Counted from the first letter of the stretch, positions 22,872-35,168 are shown. The stretch is DNA of 64,000 nucleotides from Undaria pinnatifida (GCA_012845835.1 JABAKD010000022.1:5405444-5469443); one strand, 5' to 3'. Translations and numbers: made by a program. The notes: generated by a model not told the origin, from the letters alone.

Positions 22872-23760
22872 TAGCCACCACCATTAGAGCGCGGGTCAAA
22901 GCCGTCAACCCCCCAACAATGTGCTCTCGGAATCCCAGTGGCTGGGTCGGTTTTTCCTCGATCATGAAGAGCGAGTCATCAGTCTCTTCTCCGCTGACGC
23001 CGCCGAAAGATCCGAACAGCCCGCTGGTGTCGATTGGTTCATCCGTGGGGCCAAATGGCCAAAACACTTCCTCCTCCGTCGGCGCTTCCACTGCGGTGAA
23101 AGAGATCGAGTGGTCGATGTCGTTAGAGGAATAGTTGGCGTTACCGGCATTTGCACTGCCGACACCATGCTGGGTGCGGCAGTCCACATCGCTATGCGTA
23201 GCGCTCTTATGGAAAGAGCGCCACTGATTTATATCTCCCCCTCTCCTCGTGTCTCCTGATCCTGCTTTTCCGTGGCGAGGCAAGTGCTGTTTTCGCTGGT
23301 GTTGCTGACCCCCGGGATTGGGCCCACGCCGGAGCTCCTTATTCAGGATGGCGCAGTCCTGCGTGGCGTGTCTGAATCCTTTCCAATAGTTGCACTGCAC
23401 ATCACTGCTGGTGTGCCCAACCACCTACATGGCAATGCCGCGGCCTGCGACCGGCTTTGCGTTGACAGAGGGCGAAAGGTTGTCGACAAACATAGTGTGC
23501 ACCATGTGCCGAATGTCGTCCAGCCCAAAGTCCCGCCTCTCGTAGCTGACGATTCTTACCCTCTCGTACTCGGGCGGAAGGACTTGGAAAATGACGTCCT
23601 CGTACCTCTCGTCGTGTACTGTCTGTCCCATTTCCTCGAAGAGTTCACGGCATTCGACCGGAACAGAAACAAAGTCGTCCGGATCCTGGCCAGACTCCAT
23701 CTTCGTGTTGACGTGCTTCTCGTGGCACGGCCTTCTGACCTCCTTAGTGTGGCCGTTGTA
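22801..23760 (-). pseudogene. copia Gag remnant with zinc knuckle
   Basis: Gag reads from about 23,760 (LTEKYNGHTKEV, then ECRELFEEMGQTVHDERYED) to an in-frame TAG at 23,425, after which the same frame continues to 22,801. The zinc knuckle is CNYWKGFRHATQDC, with the second Cys of the CX2CX4HX4C pattern replaced by Trp. A frame change separates it from the protease. Another stop lies upstream near 23,780. Confidence 0.8.
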
Positions 23761-23891
23761 CTTCTCAGTCAGAGCCTTTCACGCCAGCTGTCCAAGTCCC
23801 GCTGCATCTTCTGGCCGCTTCCCCTCCAACTTCTTGAGGGCGTTGTTGGCGGAGCCAGATGTGGTTAGAAGTAGAATACTCCAGAGATCTT

Positions 23892-23909
23892 GGTTCGCGG
23901 CTCAAAACC
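23892..23909 (-). promoter_or_regulatory. candidate primer-binding site of the copia element
   Basis: Minus strand, directly after the 5' LTR: GGTTTTGAGCCGCGAACC. Position is right for a tRNA primer site; the matching tRNA was not identified. Confidence 0.45.
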
Positions 23910-24313
23910 TGTTGAAAATATTCGATGATACTCCTGCAGTAGGCTGCAAAGATTGGCGTTGTCAGTTGTTAAACTGATTGAGCAGACTCGCTGTGTGTCG
24001 AGGATGTGAAGAATGGACGACTCTAGGAAAAGGCCGCTTGAGGGCAACAAAGGCTTAGGACGATGAACTGTGACAAATTCAGATGTGGTTCGACGAGTGA
24101 GCGTGGGGCGTGTGCAAACACTCCAATTCCTCAATCTTGATGGCCTCTCACAGCGGCGTTCATCGACGGCTTGTCGCTGCAACTCGTCGACTACAAGAAC
24201 TGCTGAAAGGTCTCCTAAATACCCCGTTACTCATAATGCGGTGTAATTAGTTGAACCGCAACTTGTGAAGCATTGACTCAATAGGCTATGTACATACTGC
24301 CTATTTCTGAACA
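23910..24313 (-). repeat. copia 5' LTR (right)
   Basis: 404 bp, TGTTGAAAATATTCG to CTGAACA on the plus strand. Partner of 18,486-18,889; it would hold the element's promoter in minus orientation. Confidence 0.9.
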
Positions 24314-24318
24314 CAATC
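24314..24318 (+). repeat. 5-bp target-site duplication, right (CAATC)
   Basis: Exact partner of 18,481-18,485. Confidence 0.85.
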
Positions 24319-24955
24319 AACTACCAAAATTACTTCATAAGCTTTCCAACACCACCCTTGACCTACAGTACCTCGTATCTGGTCCCAGATAGTTGCCGTA
24401 TTCACAATCAATTGCCTATCACCTACCTGGTACTTACTGCCGAATCTTGGAGCCAGGTAGCAGTGGTAGTGAGCTAGCCTACGACGAGTTGCGTTCGGTT
24501 ACATCATACCAGTAGTAGTTTTTTTCACAGCTTACAACCATTCATTGCTGGACTCGTGATGCTCGAAAGCGTTTTACTCTGCGCGCTCACGTGCACACAC
24601 ATCCTGCGCTTCTGGTGAAGGTATGTGGTTACTGGTGGAATGGTTCGTTTGCGCTGAGGGGCGCGAACTGATGGAGGACACCGACTCAATGTGATGCGGT
24701 AGAACGACATTTGCTTCTGTGTACGTACTTGGTGATACCCTCGTACTGTATTTCAACATTGTTGTCCACTGGTTGATAGACGTGTAGATTGGCTCATCCG
24801 TCCTTTCTCCTCGCTGAATCTACTGTAGACTTGGCACTCACACAACATGCGAGCTGGTTGGCGCGTCGCGTACGATAGAGGCTCTAACGTTCAGGCAGGC
24901 AACTTCGCCGTCGTCTTTGGCCCTCCATCGGATGGTGAAGGTCGAGCCGAAGCTT
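24319..24955. other. intergenic, nothing recognised
   Basis: Holds TACCTGGTA at 24,424. No exon-like frame. Confidence 0.45.
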
Positions 24956-27900
24956 CCAGGTAGGCAAAGGGTAACATTAAAAGAAAAAGGAACCACCACA
25001 TGCCGCTGCAGGTGGTGTTTCTGGAGGTGGTGTCGTTGTACTTCCTCGTGGCTTCCGCGAGAGACAGCGCGGCGTTGTCGGTATGGGCTGCGCTAATGGC
25101 ATCAAGCATCTCTCGGTTCCGGTTGTACCAAGGAAATATTTTGGTGCCCCTCTCTGTCGTGGTACTGCGGCCCTTTCAGGGTGTAACGTGGGAAATCGTT
25201 GCCGTCAATGCGAGCGCAGCTGGGCGAGTGTGAAAAGGTCCGCCTACATCGGCGGTGTCGACGTCCCACTCCTTCCTTGCCCCCCCCCTGTCCCACCCGA
25301 CGGAGCTGTTCGGTCCGGTGTTGCGGCCGCCCGACGAAGCAAGCGGTTGGAGATCGAGAGCACGCATAATGATTGACGGCACCGCCGGTGCTGGAAATCG
25401 ATTCGGGTGCGCATTAGGGACAAGTCAACGCCTACGAAGACCAGGAATTCAATAAGAGCATTTTGCTTGGCATCTCCTCGCCAGGCACCACCTCCCTCAA
25501 CGTCTGTGCCTCTCCCAGCGGGTCATTGGGCACACGAGATGGGAAAGGGGCAACGAGCGCCTGTCTACCGTGGTGATGGGGGGAGAGAATGAGCCGTTTT
25601 TTCCCTGACGCGGGATTCTTTCCAAATGAGGTACTATTAGTACTACAGCATTTCTTCGTAGTCGATACAAGAAAGAATTCACATCAACGGCCTTCATAAC
25701 CTCGTGCTTCGTGCGATTGCTGCCCCATCTCGAGTTGCATAGAGAGATCCTAGTCATTTTCTCGGAGTTGCTGCTCATTCGGAGGAACCACCTTTAGGCA
25801 GTGCCTTCTGTGAGCGGTGACGTTAGCAGGGGCTACCTTGGACGCTCTTCGTCTTGTCACCCCGCGGAGTCTCTCTGCCCAGGCAGATGCAGTAGCACCA
25901 TCAACAGAAATACCAGCAAAATCACCACCTGCAGCATCTTTGTGTTGCATTCTGCGTTTCCCGCCGCCGTTGCGTTCCTGTTCCTTCTTCTTCTCGGTCC
26001 CGGAAAATCGAGAAGACGAAGAAAAGGAAAGGCAGGTGCAGCGGGAGAAACGCGAAATGAACCGCGATACTGCTGCAGGTAGTGGTGCTTCAGCTAGTAG
26101 TGTTGGTCCATGTCTTTGTGGTTCCTGCATGTGACGGCGCGGCGTCGCGATTGCGGCTGGGTAAAATGCATCGTTCGTCTCGGTGCCAATTGTAGTGCGC
26201 AACAGTTTCGATGTCGCCCTTAGCCGCGGTGCTACGGCCTGATACGGGCGTGATGTGGAAACTCATCCCCGTCGGAGCACCTGCAGCGAAACATGCACTT
26301 GAATCGTTGATCCGCGGGGCGAGTGATAAAGAACCCACCTACAACGACGATGTCGCAGTCCGAATCCGTCCCTGCCCCGCTGATCCCGCCCAACGAAACC
26401 GTTCGGTCCGATCTTTTCGATCGCCCTACGGTTGCAGGCGGCCGGAGATCGTGTCTCGCGAGGGCTTGAAGAATGTACGATGGCACCACCAATGCTGAAA
26501 ATCGATACGGACGTAACCTGACAACAACGACGACGTATCGAAGACCAGGTGCCCTTGAAGGATATTTTGCTTGGCACCCTCTCTCCAGACACCGCGCCTC
26601 CCCTGAACCCATGCCTTGCCAATCAGTTCATTGGACCCCCGATATTAGAAAGAGGCAACGAGTATTGTCTACGGTTGTCCCTGCAGACTGCTGCGGGGAC
26701 ACACTCTGCTGTTCCTTTGAGGATGAAACATGCATTCCAAGTAATGCAGCACTACTGCATCATTTCGTACTCCATAGATGAAAGTGTTCACATCAACGGC
26801 CTCTACTACCTCGTGCCGTCGCTGCCTCATCTCAGGCTGCGGAGAGAGATCATTGTCGTCCTTTCACAAATTGGGCTCATTCCGGAACGACACGCTTAGC
26901 AATGCTTTCTGAGCTGGGACACTAGAGGGGTTGCCTTTTTAGACCCTTGTCTTCTTATCCGGCTGACAGTCGATGCCTCGGCGACTGCAGCAGCATCAAC
27001 AGGATCGGCAGCAGAAGCACCAGAGAAGCATCTAAATTCTCTTCGCGATTCTAGCCGCCCTCGTCTTCCTTTCCCTTCATCTTCTTGAAAACTGGAGACA
27101 TCGACAATAGGAAACACAATAGGGGACACAACATGCTGCTGCAGGTGGTGCTTCTGCTGTGCCGTTCCACTTCTTTGTGTATTTCGCGAATGGTGGCGAA
27201 AGGCCGTCAGTTACGGTTGGGCAAGATGAATATTTCATCGCTCGGTTCCGGTTGCAGTACGCAACCCGCCCGATGAAGCACTCTGTCGGGGTACTGCGGT
27301 CCTTTCGGGGCGTAGTGTTGAATATCATGATCGTGCATGAACCCGCGGCGAAGAAGACACTTGAATCGTTAGTACGCCAGGCGAGTGTTAAAATGTCTGC
27401 CGATAATAACGGCGCCACCGTCCCACTCTTTCCGTGCTCCCACCTCTCCCACCCGGCGGAGTCGTTCGGCCCGGTCTTGCGGCCGCCCTACAGCAGCAAG
27501 TAGCCGGAGATCCGGTTTTGAGGGCGCGTGCAGAATGAAAGATGGCGCGACCGATGCTAGCAATCAATACGGGCGCACTTCGAAGACATATACGTCGATG
27601 GCAACGAAGACCAGGGATCCAAGAAAATCGTTTTTCTGAGGGTATTATCCCCAGACACCCCCCCGCCCGCCGCCGGCCTGTGTCTCTCAAAGCGGTTCCT
27701 TGGGCCTTCAAGATGAGGAACGGGCGACGATTTTTTGTCCATGTACAGTGGTCCATGGAGACTGCTGTGCCGTTGTGCTATGCCGTTCTTTGGCGGGAGA
27801 GGAATGCTTTCGAAATACGGTACGCCTGTTGCATTTACTTCGTAGTCAATAGACGAAATCATCCACCTCAGCGGTCTCCATTACCGCGTGTCTCGCGCCG

Positions 27901-30890
27901 CTGCTGCCCCATCTCGAGCTGCGGGGAGAGATTGGTGCCGTCTTCTCGGAGTTCCCTCCGATTCCGGAACGATACCGTTAGCGAAGCGTTCTGTGAGTGG
28001 TGATGCCAGCAGGGCTTAAGATTGGAGCCCCTCGTCTTCTCATCCGACGGACAGTCTCTGACCCGGCAATTGCTGCATTACCAGTGGGCGGTCAGCAGCA
28101 CAAGCACCACCACCAGCAGCATCGTGTGCGCGCATGCGCTTCTCGTTGCCGTTGCCTTCTTTTTTATTCTTCTCGCTATCGTGCACGAGAGAAGACGGAA
28201 AAAAGAAAGCTAAGAGCAACAGGAAACACAAAAAGGGAATTTGATTATGCTCCAGGTGGTCCTTCTGATGGTGTCGTTCCACTTTTTCGTGGCTTCTGCG
28301 TGTTACGGCAATGCGTCGTCGGTGTGGTCCTGGCAAAAATCACCGTACGTCTCTCGGCTGCGGTTATTCTAGATAATTCGTTTAATGCCGTATGTATTTC
28401 GGTTCCCCTTATTACAATCCCAAACCGTTCAATGACTTTCTCTGTCGTGGTACTTGGATCCTTTGTTGATTTCCCCCCCCGTCCAAGCCTTCCCGGCAAA
28501 TAATACACTCGAATCGCTGGTCTGCCGGGAGTGTCTAAAAGTTTGCCGCTGCTGCCGCCTGCAGCGGTTTGCTGCCAATCGATAGGGATGCACCCCGACG
28601 ACATTGACGATCGTACCGAAGACCAGGAATCCAAGAAGTTTTGGCTCATAATCTTCTCCCGACAGATCAACCTCTCTGTGCCCGTATCTCTCCACGCGGT
28701 TCCTTGGGTCCCCGATATGAAAAAGGGACAGCAAGTTCTTGTCTAGGGTGGTCCACGGAGGCTGCTGTGGGGGTAGACTACACCGATATTTCACGGACGA
28801 GACATTCCTTCCAAAGGCAGTATTAGTATACATTGAGTAGTACCTGGTACTTGATGGGCGAAAGCTTCCACCTCGGCGACTCTCGCAGCCCCTTGTCGCT
28901 GCTGTCTAGTCTCGAGCTGCGGAGATGTATCATAGTCGACTTTTCCGAGATAGGACCCATTCTGAAGCGACCTTTTTCAGTGTAGTGACTTTTGAGCAGC
29001 GACGCTAGAAACGGATGCATGTGAAACCCTTGTCTTCTGACCCCGCGGACAATCGTCGAAACGGGAGCAGCATCACTAGCACCACCAGCACCACCTGCAT
29101 GAGCTCTAACCCTTTTCTTCATTTGTTTCCAATAACCCTTGAAATTGTTTTCTTCTCGCTCTCGTCCACGCAAGAAGATGAAGGGAACGGAAGGTAAGGG
29201 CGGCGGGAGAAGCAAGAAGGAGCTATCATATTGCAGGTGTTTCTGAGGCGCTGGTTCTGCTGGTGGTGTCGTTCCACTTCTTTGTGGCTTTATTTTTTGT
29301 CGTCGTCGATGCGGGCTCAGCAAAAGGCATCGTTGGTCTCTCCGTTCCGGTTATAGTGTGTACGCGACGCGTCTGATTGTGTCTGTGTCGTGGTACTACA
29401 CGGCCCTTTACGAGCGTGGTGTGGAAATCACTCCCGTCCATGCACCCGCAGCGACGCACACCCTTGCAGTGTTGGTCCGCCGGGCGAGTGTCAAAACGCC
29501 CGCCGACAACGACGGGGCCGCCATCATCCTTCTACTAATACTACCCTCACCAGTTCACTCGATGGAGCCGCTCGGTCTGGTCTTGCGGGCGCCCCACAGA
29601 GCAAGCGGCTGGAGTTCCAGTCCCACGGGAGCGTGCAGAATGAATAACGGCGCCGCCGATGCTGGCTGTCGATACGGACAAACCTCGGGGACAAAGACGA
29701 CGACGTATCGAAGACCTGGATTTCCAGAAGAACTTCTTGTTCACCGCCCCCCCTTGAGTTTTGCCTCTCCAAGCGGTTCCATTGGGCTCCACAATGGAAA
29801 AGGGGCAAAGCGTTGCTGTCTGTCGTGGGTCCGTGGAGCTTGCTGCGTGCAGAGAGCATGCCGTCCTTTTGCGAGGCATTCCTTCCAAATACTGAATTTG
29901 ACGGGTGAATCCTCAACGGCCTTCATAACCTCGTGTTTCGTGTTTGTGCTACCTCTTTTTAAGCTGCGGTGAGAGATCGGCGTTGTCGCCTCGGAGCCCC
30001 CGCCTATTTCAGAACGACAGTTATCTTGAGCAATGTAAATGTTTCCTGTGGGCGGCAACGCTATCAATGGCAGGTATTGCCTTTTTTGAACTCCCTCGTT
30101 TTCTCACCCGGCGGGAGTCTCTCCCGCGGTAGGTGCAGCAGCACCAGAAGCAGCAGGAACAACAGCAGAAGCACCAGTTGCAGAAGCATATAGTGCTGCT
30201 TTTGGCGTTTCCCGTTGGCCTTGCCTGCATTTTCCTTCTTCTCGGTCTGGAAAGTCGAGACCGAGAAGTAGGAGAAGCAAAACATTTTCCTTCTTCTCGG
30301 TCTGGAAAGTCGAGACCGAGAAGTAGGAGAAGCAAAACAGGGAAGGAGGGTAGGAGTAGCTGGAAGCGCCACAGTCAACACGATGCTGCTGCAGGTTGTG
30401 CTTCCCCGGCCGGTGTGGTGTCGTTCCACTTCTTCGCGGCTTCTGCGCGTGACGGCGCGACGTCGTCCGTATGGGCTGGGCAAAAGGCATCGCTCATCTT
30501 TCCGTTCGGTTCAGTAGTAAGCAGCTCGTTCGACTATGTCTCCTCTGTCGTCTTGGTACTGCAGGAGACCACATAATAATGCAATAATGCGTACGGTCTG
30601 GGTGAGGGGCGGAAAACCATTCCCGTCTGTGCAACTGCAGCGAAGCATGCACTTCAACCGTTGGTCCACCGGGTGAGTGCTGAAACACCCGCCGACAACG
30701 ACATTGTCACCATCCCAGTCGTTCCACTGCACCCGCCCGGTCCCACCCGGCGGAGTCTTTGGGTCCATTCTTGCGGCCGTCCAACGGCTGGATTTAGGAG
30801 ATCAGATAGATCTTGTCGCGCGGGAGCGTGAAAATGAAGGACAGCGCCGCCGTGCTACTGCCCACCGTGGGTTACCCTGGTAAAGGGCGG
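24956..30890 (+). repeat. tandem array of six diverged units of about 1.0-1.15 kb
   Basis: The anchor GTGGTGTCGTTCCACTTCTT (with variation) recurs near 25,029, 26,096, 27,160, 28,272, 29,266 and 30,416, giving spacings of about 1,067, 1,064, 1,112, 994 and 1,150. Every unit has the same order: anchor, GGGCAAAAGGCATCG, GTACTGCGGCCCTTT, CGGGCGAGTGTC, GGCGGAGTCGTTCGGTCC, CGAAGACCAGG, AGCGGTTCCTTGGG, TTCCAAATG, CTGCGGAGAGAGATC, CACCCGGCGGACAGTCTC, a CAGCA-rich stretch and a GCAGGTGGTG end. The last unit is truncated near 30,890. Frames on both strands are broken differently in each unit, so no shared protein is supported. Confidence 0.85.
30227..30340 (+). repeat. 57-bp tandem duplication with a perfect 11-bp hairpin in each copy
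   Basis: Inside the fifth array unit, a 57-bp segment is repeated essentially exactly. Each copy contains CTTCTCGGTCT and its reverse complement AGACCGAGAAG around a 9-base loop. Other units have only a single, less perfect version of this site. Confidence 0.85.
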
Positions 30891-32654
30891 GCTGGATGCA
30901 GCTGCACTATACCACCCTCTCTCTGGAAAGAGGGCGGTGACGTGCGACACTCGCGCACAGTAGCAGCGCGGGCTTGGTTCAAGCGTGGGGTGTGTGTTGG
31001 CTGCGTGGAGGATACCGGCAGAACACAGTACGTACCTCATTCTGGCAAACTGGAGTACCTTTTGTGGTGTGTCCGAAGGGGGTACATACTTCCCCGCACA
31101 CACGTACTTGATCGACCTTCCACCATAATAGCAAACCCTTTTCGACAGCAAAGCGGAACACAATAATTACACCCATCTCCGCAGCGTTCAGCGCTGGGAC
31201 CCGAAGACTGAGGACCATAGGAACGATGCCTATCTGCGGTATACCTTGCAGGTGATGCGTAGGTCCGGTGTGCCCGTTGCAAAAGTTGTGGTTGACTCGC
31301 AAACGCGTCTTCTAATGCCGCGGTTTATTGCAGTTTTTGAGTTTTTGGGCTTTTTGTCCGCATAGCAGAGTCCCACACCAGCAGCAGCAGCAGCCGCGGC
31401 AGCCGCAACAGCAGCAGTGTCATGTATGCGTTGGATGTAAATAGTGGCATGCAACTATCCCTTCAAGTCACCTTCATCAAATTGATCACACTTCTCTGGC
31501 GACAGCGTTGGCTGTGCCAGAAGGGAAGGAACAATGACACTTCTCTAGACTACGCGTTCTAAAATGAAATGTGTCTCTTTGGGCACCCCCCTTCACGATC
31601 CCGGACAAAAGCTTGTCGCTTGCGTCTTGTGCTGTGGCAGGACGACAAGGACAAGCCAGGCTGCTTGTTTTCTCTTGTGTCCATCTCGACCCAAATATCC
31701 CTCGCGAACACAGCGGGGTACATGCGAAAGGTTGAACGTAGGACGAGGAGAGACCAGGAAATATCCAGGTTCTGGATTATGGACAGATGGCTTTGACGTG
31801 TCGCCGTCGTTGATCTGATCATGCGGCCCACTCTACTCGGTTCGCGCTCACACTTCGTACTCGTACTGCTGCTGCGTTGCGCCCGGGACCCCACAAGCGC
31901 TTTCAGTAGAGCTGTGAGTCGGCACGACTGAAATGACCGACTTGTCATTATTAATAGTCGGATCGGACTAATAGTCACTCCCGAAACGGAGGTGCCGACT
32001 ATCCGACTTACTGGACTTCGGCTTCCAAACGGTCGCAGCCTTCCGTTGGGTTGGATGGCGTACAACTAAGGCGCGCACTTGAAATATGGCATGATGTTCA
32101 GAAGTTTAGGCTCGGCTTGTCGCTAAAAACAAGGAATTCGATGTAAGAATGAGGCTCAAACTGCTCAACCGACTTGCCGACTGAAGTCAGTTGGTTGGTG
32201 ATGCCACCTAGCGGTTAGCCATTACAGTGATGTACGCACTTTAAGACCACCACGCCGTGACAAGCCAATCCAGGTGGTCTTATCTCTACTGCGGTCTTAT
32301 CTTTATTACTGCAAAAATCGTCGCACACTAATTCCAAGTAGTTTTTCCTTCGTGTCAAGCCGATTTACCCGTTATTATCTCTACTATGGTCTTAAATCGG
32401 ATGGCGTAAAATGGGTACACTGTAGTTGTGAAATTCTGCCGACTCACAGCCCTACCACTCAGGGTGTGCACTGACCTGCGTTGTACTGAGCTCATTCATT
32501 CCCATGCACGTACATTTCGGATATCACGATAGAAAACTCGGTGCGGTGCGCCATCGTATCGAAGCCTTGCAAGCCCCAGCCGTAGCAGCAGCAGCCGCCG
32601 CAGCCGCAGAAGCAGTGACGTAGGTCAACGACATACTTCGAGTATAATATATGG
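30891..32654. other. intergenic, no recognised gene
   Basis: Includes a GCAGCAGCAGCAGCCGCGGC-type microsatellite near 31,380-31,420, and open frames on both strands at 31,559-32,065 without splice or family support. One copy of the ACTAATTCCAAGTA motif lies at 32,326. Confidence 0.4.
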
Positions 32655-32960
32655 AGGTGGCACGGGATCAATCAACACATCCTCGGAGTCCGCGTGACAT
32701 GTCACACACGAGTAAAATCGATGATCGATGTTCACCCCGGGATGGCGGAGACTTGAAAGCATTGGTTGTCTGTTTTGTGTACTCACACGTATCAAAAGTA
32801 ATATGAATACGCGGCAAAATCGCCATCGTATCGTACGAAAGTCGCGGGTCGTGTGAAGAGCGCTCATCAAGAGCGAGTTTGTTGTCCATGTTTCCATTTT
32901 TGCGCCAAGCATCCTCGAAGCTTTGACCCACTGCTTGCTGCCTGTCAAGGATGTGCGATG
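32655..32960 (-). pseudogene. possible exon or gene fragment, unknown family
   Basis: A minus-strand frame of about 90 codons (SFEDAWRKNGNMDNKLALDE, then DPRLSYDTMAILPRIHITFD) has balanced composition unlike the low-complexity surroundings. A CAG sits near 32,777. No domain is recognised and no partner exon was found. It could be a lost gene fragment or chance. Confidence 0.22.
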
Positions 32961-33621
32961 AGCAAGCATGTCTAGACTGTCGAGGAGCCGCTAGAGCATG
33001 TCTTCCCCCTCGGGGTGCAGTCTGTCGACCGATGCCCGTTTTCTCGGTGGCGACTCTCCTTATATATTACCTCCTCCTTTTGCCACGCTAGGTAGCTGTT
33101 CAGCTCCCACGCCCACCCACCTCTCTCTCAGTTTATACCTGGCGCTCTCTGTGTTCGGGCTGAAGATCGTCGGGTCATAAGTCTTGAGCAATCCGGAGCT
33201 GTGAGTTGAGTACAGGGTATAGTATGATGATTCATGATACTTGCCTTTATTGCGCAGGGGTCTCTCGCGCAGCACTTATGGAGTTTTCCCGCCGTTTTTT
33301 CGACGCCTTCTTTTTCGTGTTTCGAGTTTTGTTGGTTTGACAGGACAACCGGGCGAGCCTTGACCTCTGGTAATGTGTACGTCGTACTGCGTCGCAGCTT
33401 TGTCCGCAAGTGCTGAATGTGCTCACCCTTGGTTACAGCCGTACAGTAGCCGTGCTGGTGCTACTGATATACCTAGCTGCACTGCTGGCGGCACTGGTAC
33501 TGGTACTACTGAATAAAGCAGTATAATGCCGTTATCATGTTTAGGAGAGCCTGTTGCCATTGACCCCTCTTCACCGCTTCCATTAACAGAACCCCCTCCC
33601 CCCCCCCCCCACGTGCTGGGT

Positions 33622-34142
33622 TTGGCGTCGGTTGGCAACGACGCTGTAAAACGCCTCTTACTATGTCAGCTAGACGACCAGGGTACCTTTTTTTTCCTTC
33701 TCGTTTTTATATTTTGGCGATATCCGAAATTGCGGTCAAGTTAGATCTTACTGTGCGAATTGGAGAATCTTAACTCCGCGCAAGGGGGATTATATCGCAG
33801 TGTGCATATGGTAAGGCACTCACGAGGCAGTCCCATAATATCCCCGTTGCTGTCTCTGGAAATGGCTGCACCAGATAAAAACAAATCCATTAGAAGCTGT
33901 CATCCATGAGCAAGAAAGTACGCACAAGTTGCGGAAGTCCGCCTTACAAGTGGTTGTTAGTAGGATACAGTGCACCCACCCTCCATGCGACTCGCCGAAC
34001 ACCTCACGGCTCTTCGCGCTCTGGTGCATGTGATGTCTGCCTGGTCGGTGAAAATCCGACGTGCTCCGTCCCGGCACTGTAGGGGTGCGAGCCTCATTGG
34101 TTTTACGACTACAGCTCCGCATAAAATGACCTCCCCCCCCCC
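33622..34142 (+). repeat. dispersed repeat R1, copy A
   Basis: Same order of blocks as copies B and C: GGTTGGCAACGACGCTGTAAA, GCTAGACGACCAGGGTACC, CTAACTCCGCGCAAGGGG, GCGACTCGCCGAACACCTCA, GTCTGCCTGGTCGGTGAAAA, CTCCGTCCCGGCA, ending in a run of about 11 C. It is the most diverged of the three long copies. Confidence 0.8.
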
Positions 34143-34166
34143 AAAATATATATATACAAGGGCTCC

Positions 34167-34198
34167 GCATGGGCGCCGGCATTCGCCGGCGCCCATGC
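34167..34198. repeat. perfect GC-rich hairpin, 14-bp stem
   Basis: GCATGGGCGCCGGC (34,167-34,180), loop ATTC, then GCCGGCGCCCATGC (34,185-34,198). It lies just beyond the end of R1 copy A. Confidence 0.85.
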
Positions 34199-35029
34199 TT
34201 CGGTTAGGGCAGGGCAGCACGTCGACAACTTAAGGTGTAGCTGTCCGATTTGGCATGCATTGTTTTTTAAAGTAATGCCAAGAGTTTAATACGAAAATGG
34301 GATTATGAAAGTCATGCTTTGACAAAAGAAAAAATGTAATATTATACAACAAAGAAGGCAAGGATAGGCGAAACAAACTATGTTAAATGCGCCGTCAAGT
34401 AAAAGTTGGCGTCTGTCAAACAAAAATACCGAAAAAAGTATTATAATTGAGAACCTGCGTCGCCTCTAGGCGAAACAAAAGAGGCCTTGGCATTAATGAA
34501 GAGACTGCACTGCTGTCCCCGTGGCAATGGAGGTTCGAAGTCGACAGGATGCAAAGTCGGTTTGCATCAAACGTCGACATGAGGACATGTCAGCCGGCGA
34601 GGTTTTGGAAGCAGATTGCTTTGTTTTGTTACGTGAAGGCTGTCGCATTGATTGGTCTGCGTGGTCGCTGGCGAGGAGGAAAACGTAGAAGAGGAGGGCG
34701 ATCTCTCGTTGAGGCGCCGTTGTCTAAGATTGGTGCGGGGATGGCTTTGCTCGTACGGGAGGTTGGCGTCGCGCTTCTTCTCTGTTTTTTCTCGGGAAGG
34801 CGGGATATGTGTGTCTGCTGTCTTTTCTTCGTGGGGGGCTTTCACGTTGTCGAAATTGGACGCGTCCCCTCAATGCATAATATCCGGAGTGTCTCTACCA
34901 TGACGACTGCTGATAGTGCCGTGCGTATTTCCTAGAGACTGACATATTATTTTCTGGTAGTAATAATACTCCGGAGTATTAATATACCTTTGCAACATTT
35001 TTTTTTCTTCATCCCATGTATTATCCCCG
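34199..35029. other. intergenic, no recognised gene
   Basis: A plus-strand frame at 34,447-34,935 contains a hydrophobic stretch but has no family resemblance or clear splice borders. Confidence 0.35.
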
Positions 35030-35168
35030 CACCACTCTCGCGCTCCCTCCCAGTAGTAGCTCAGATCCGGGTCACATAGCGGGCCCTCCTCCTCCCTCCC
35101 CACTTCGGCACGTGCTTTCATTTTTACCGCGAGGAGAATCCAGCATTTTCTTCCCTCGTCGACTCGCG
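35030..35168 (+). repeat. dispersed repeat R6, copy 1
   Basis: CTCAGATCCGGGTCAC ... TACCGCGAGGAGAATCCAGC ... TCTTCCCTCGTCGACT matches 56,573-56,711 in the same orientation at moderate identity. Confidence 0.6.

Larger units (their letters stand above)
18486..24313 (-). mobile_element. full-length Ty1/copia LTR retrotransposon, coding-dead
   Basis: The element spans 5,828 bp on the minus strand. Both LTRs are 404 bp with TGTTGA...TGAACA ends, flanked by CAATC duplications. Internal order is Gag with zinc knuckle, protease, integrase, reverse transcriptase, RNase H; integrase before RT defines Ty1/copia. Next to the right (5') LTR the minus strand has GGTTTTGAGCCGCGAACC, a candidate primer-binding site; next to the left (3') LTR it has TTTGAGGGGGGG, a polypurine tract. 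The coding region has stops and several frameshifts. The LTRs differ at about 40 of 404 positions by hand count, so the insertion is old. Confidence 0.93.

Noticed and set aside
24956-30890. Many 60-160-codon frames on both strands of the ~1.1-kb array
   Set aside because: Frames are broken at different places in each unit and no protein is shared across units.
31559-32065. 168-codon minus frame
   Set aside because: Basic, low-information sequence; overlapping plus frames also open; no family resemblance.
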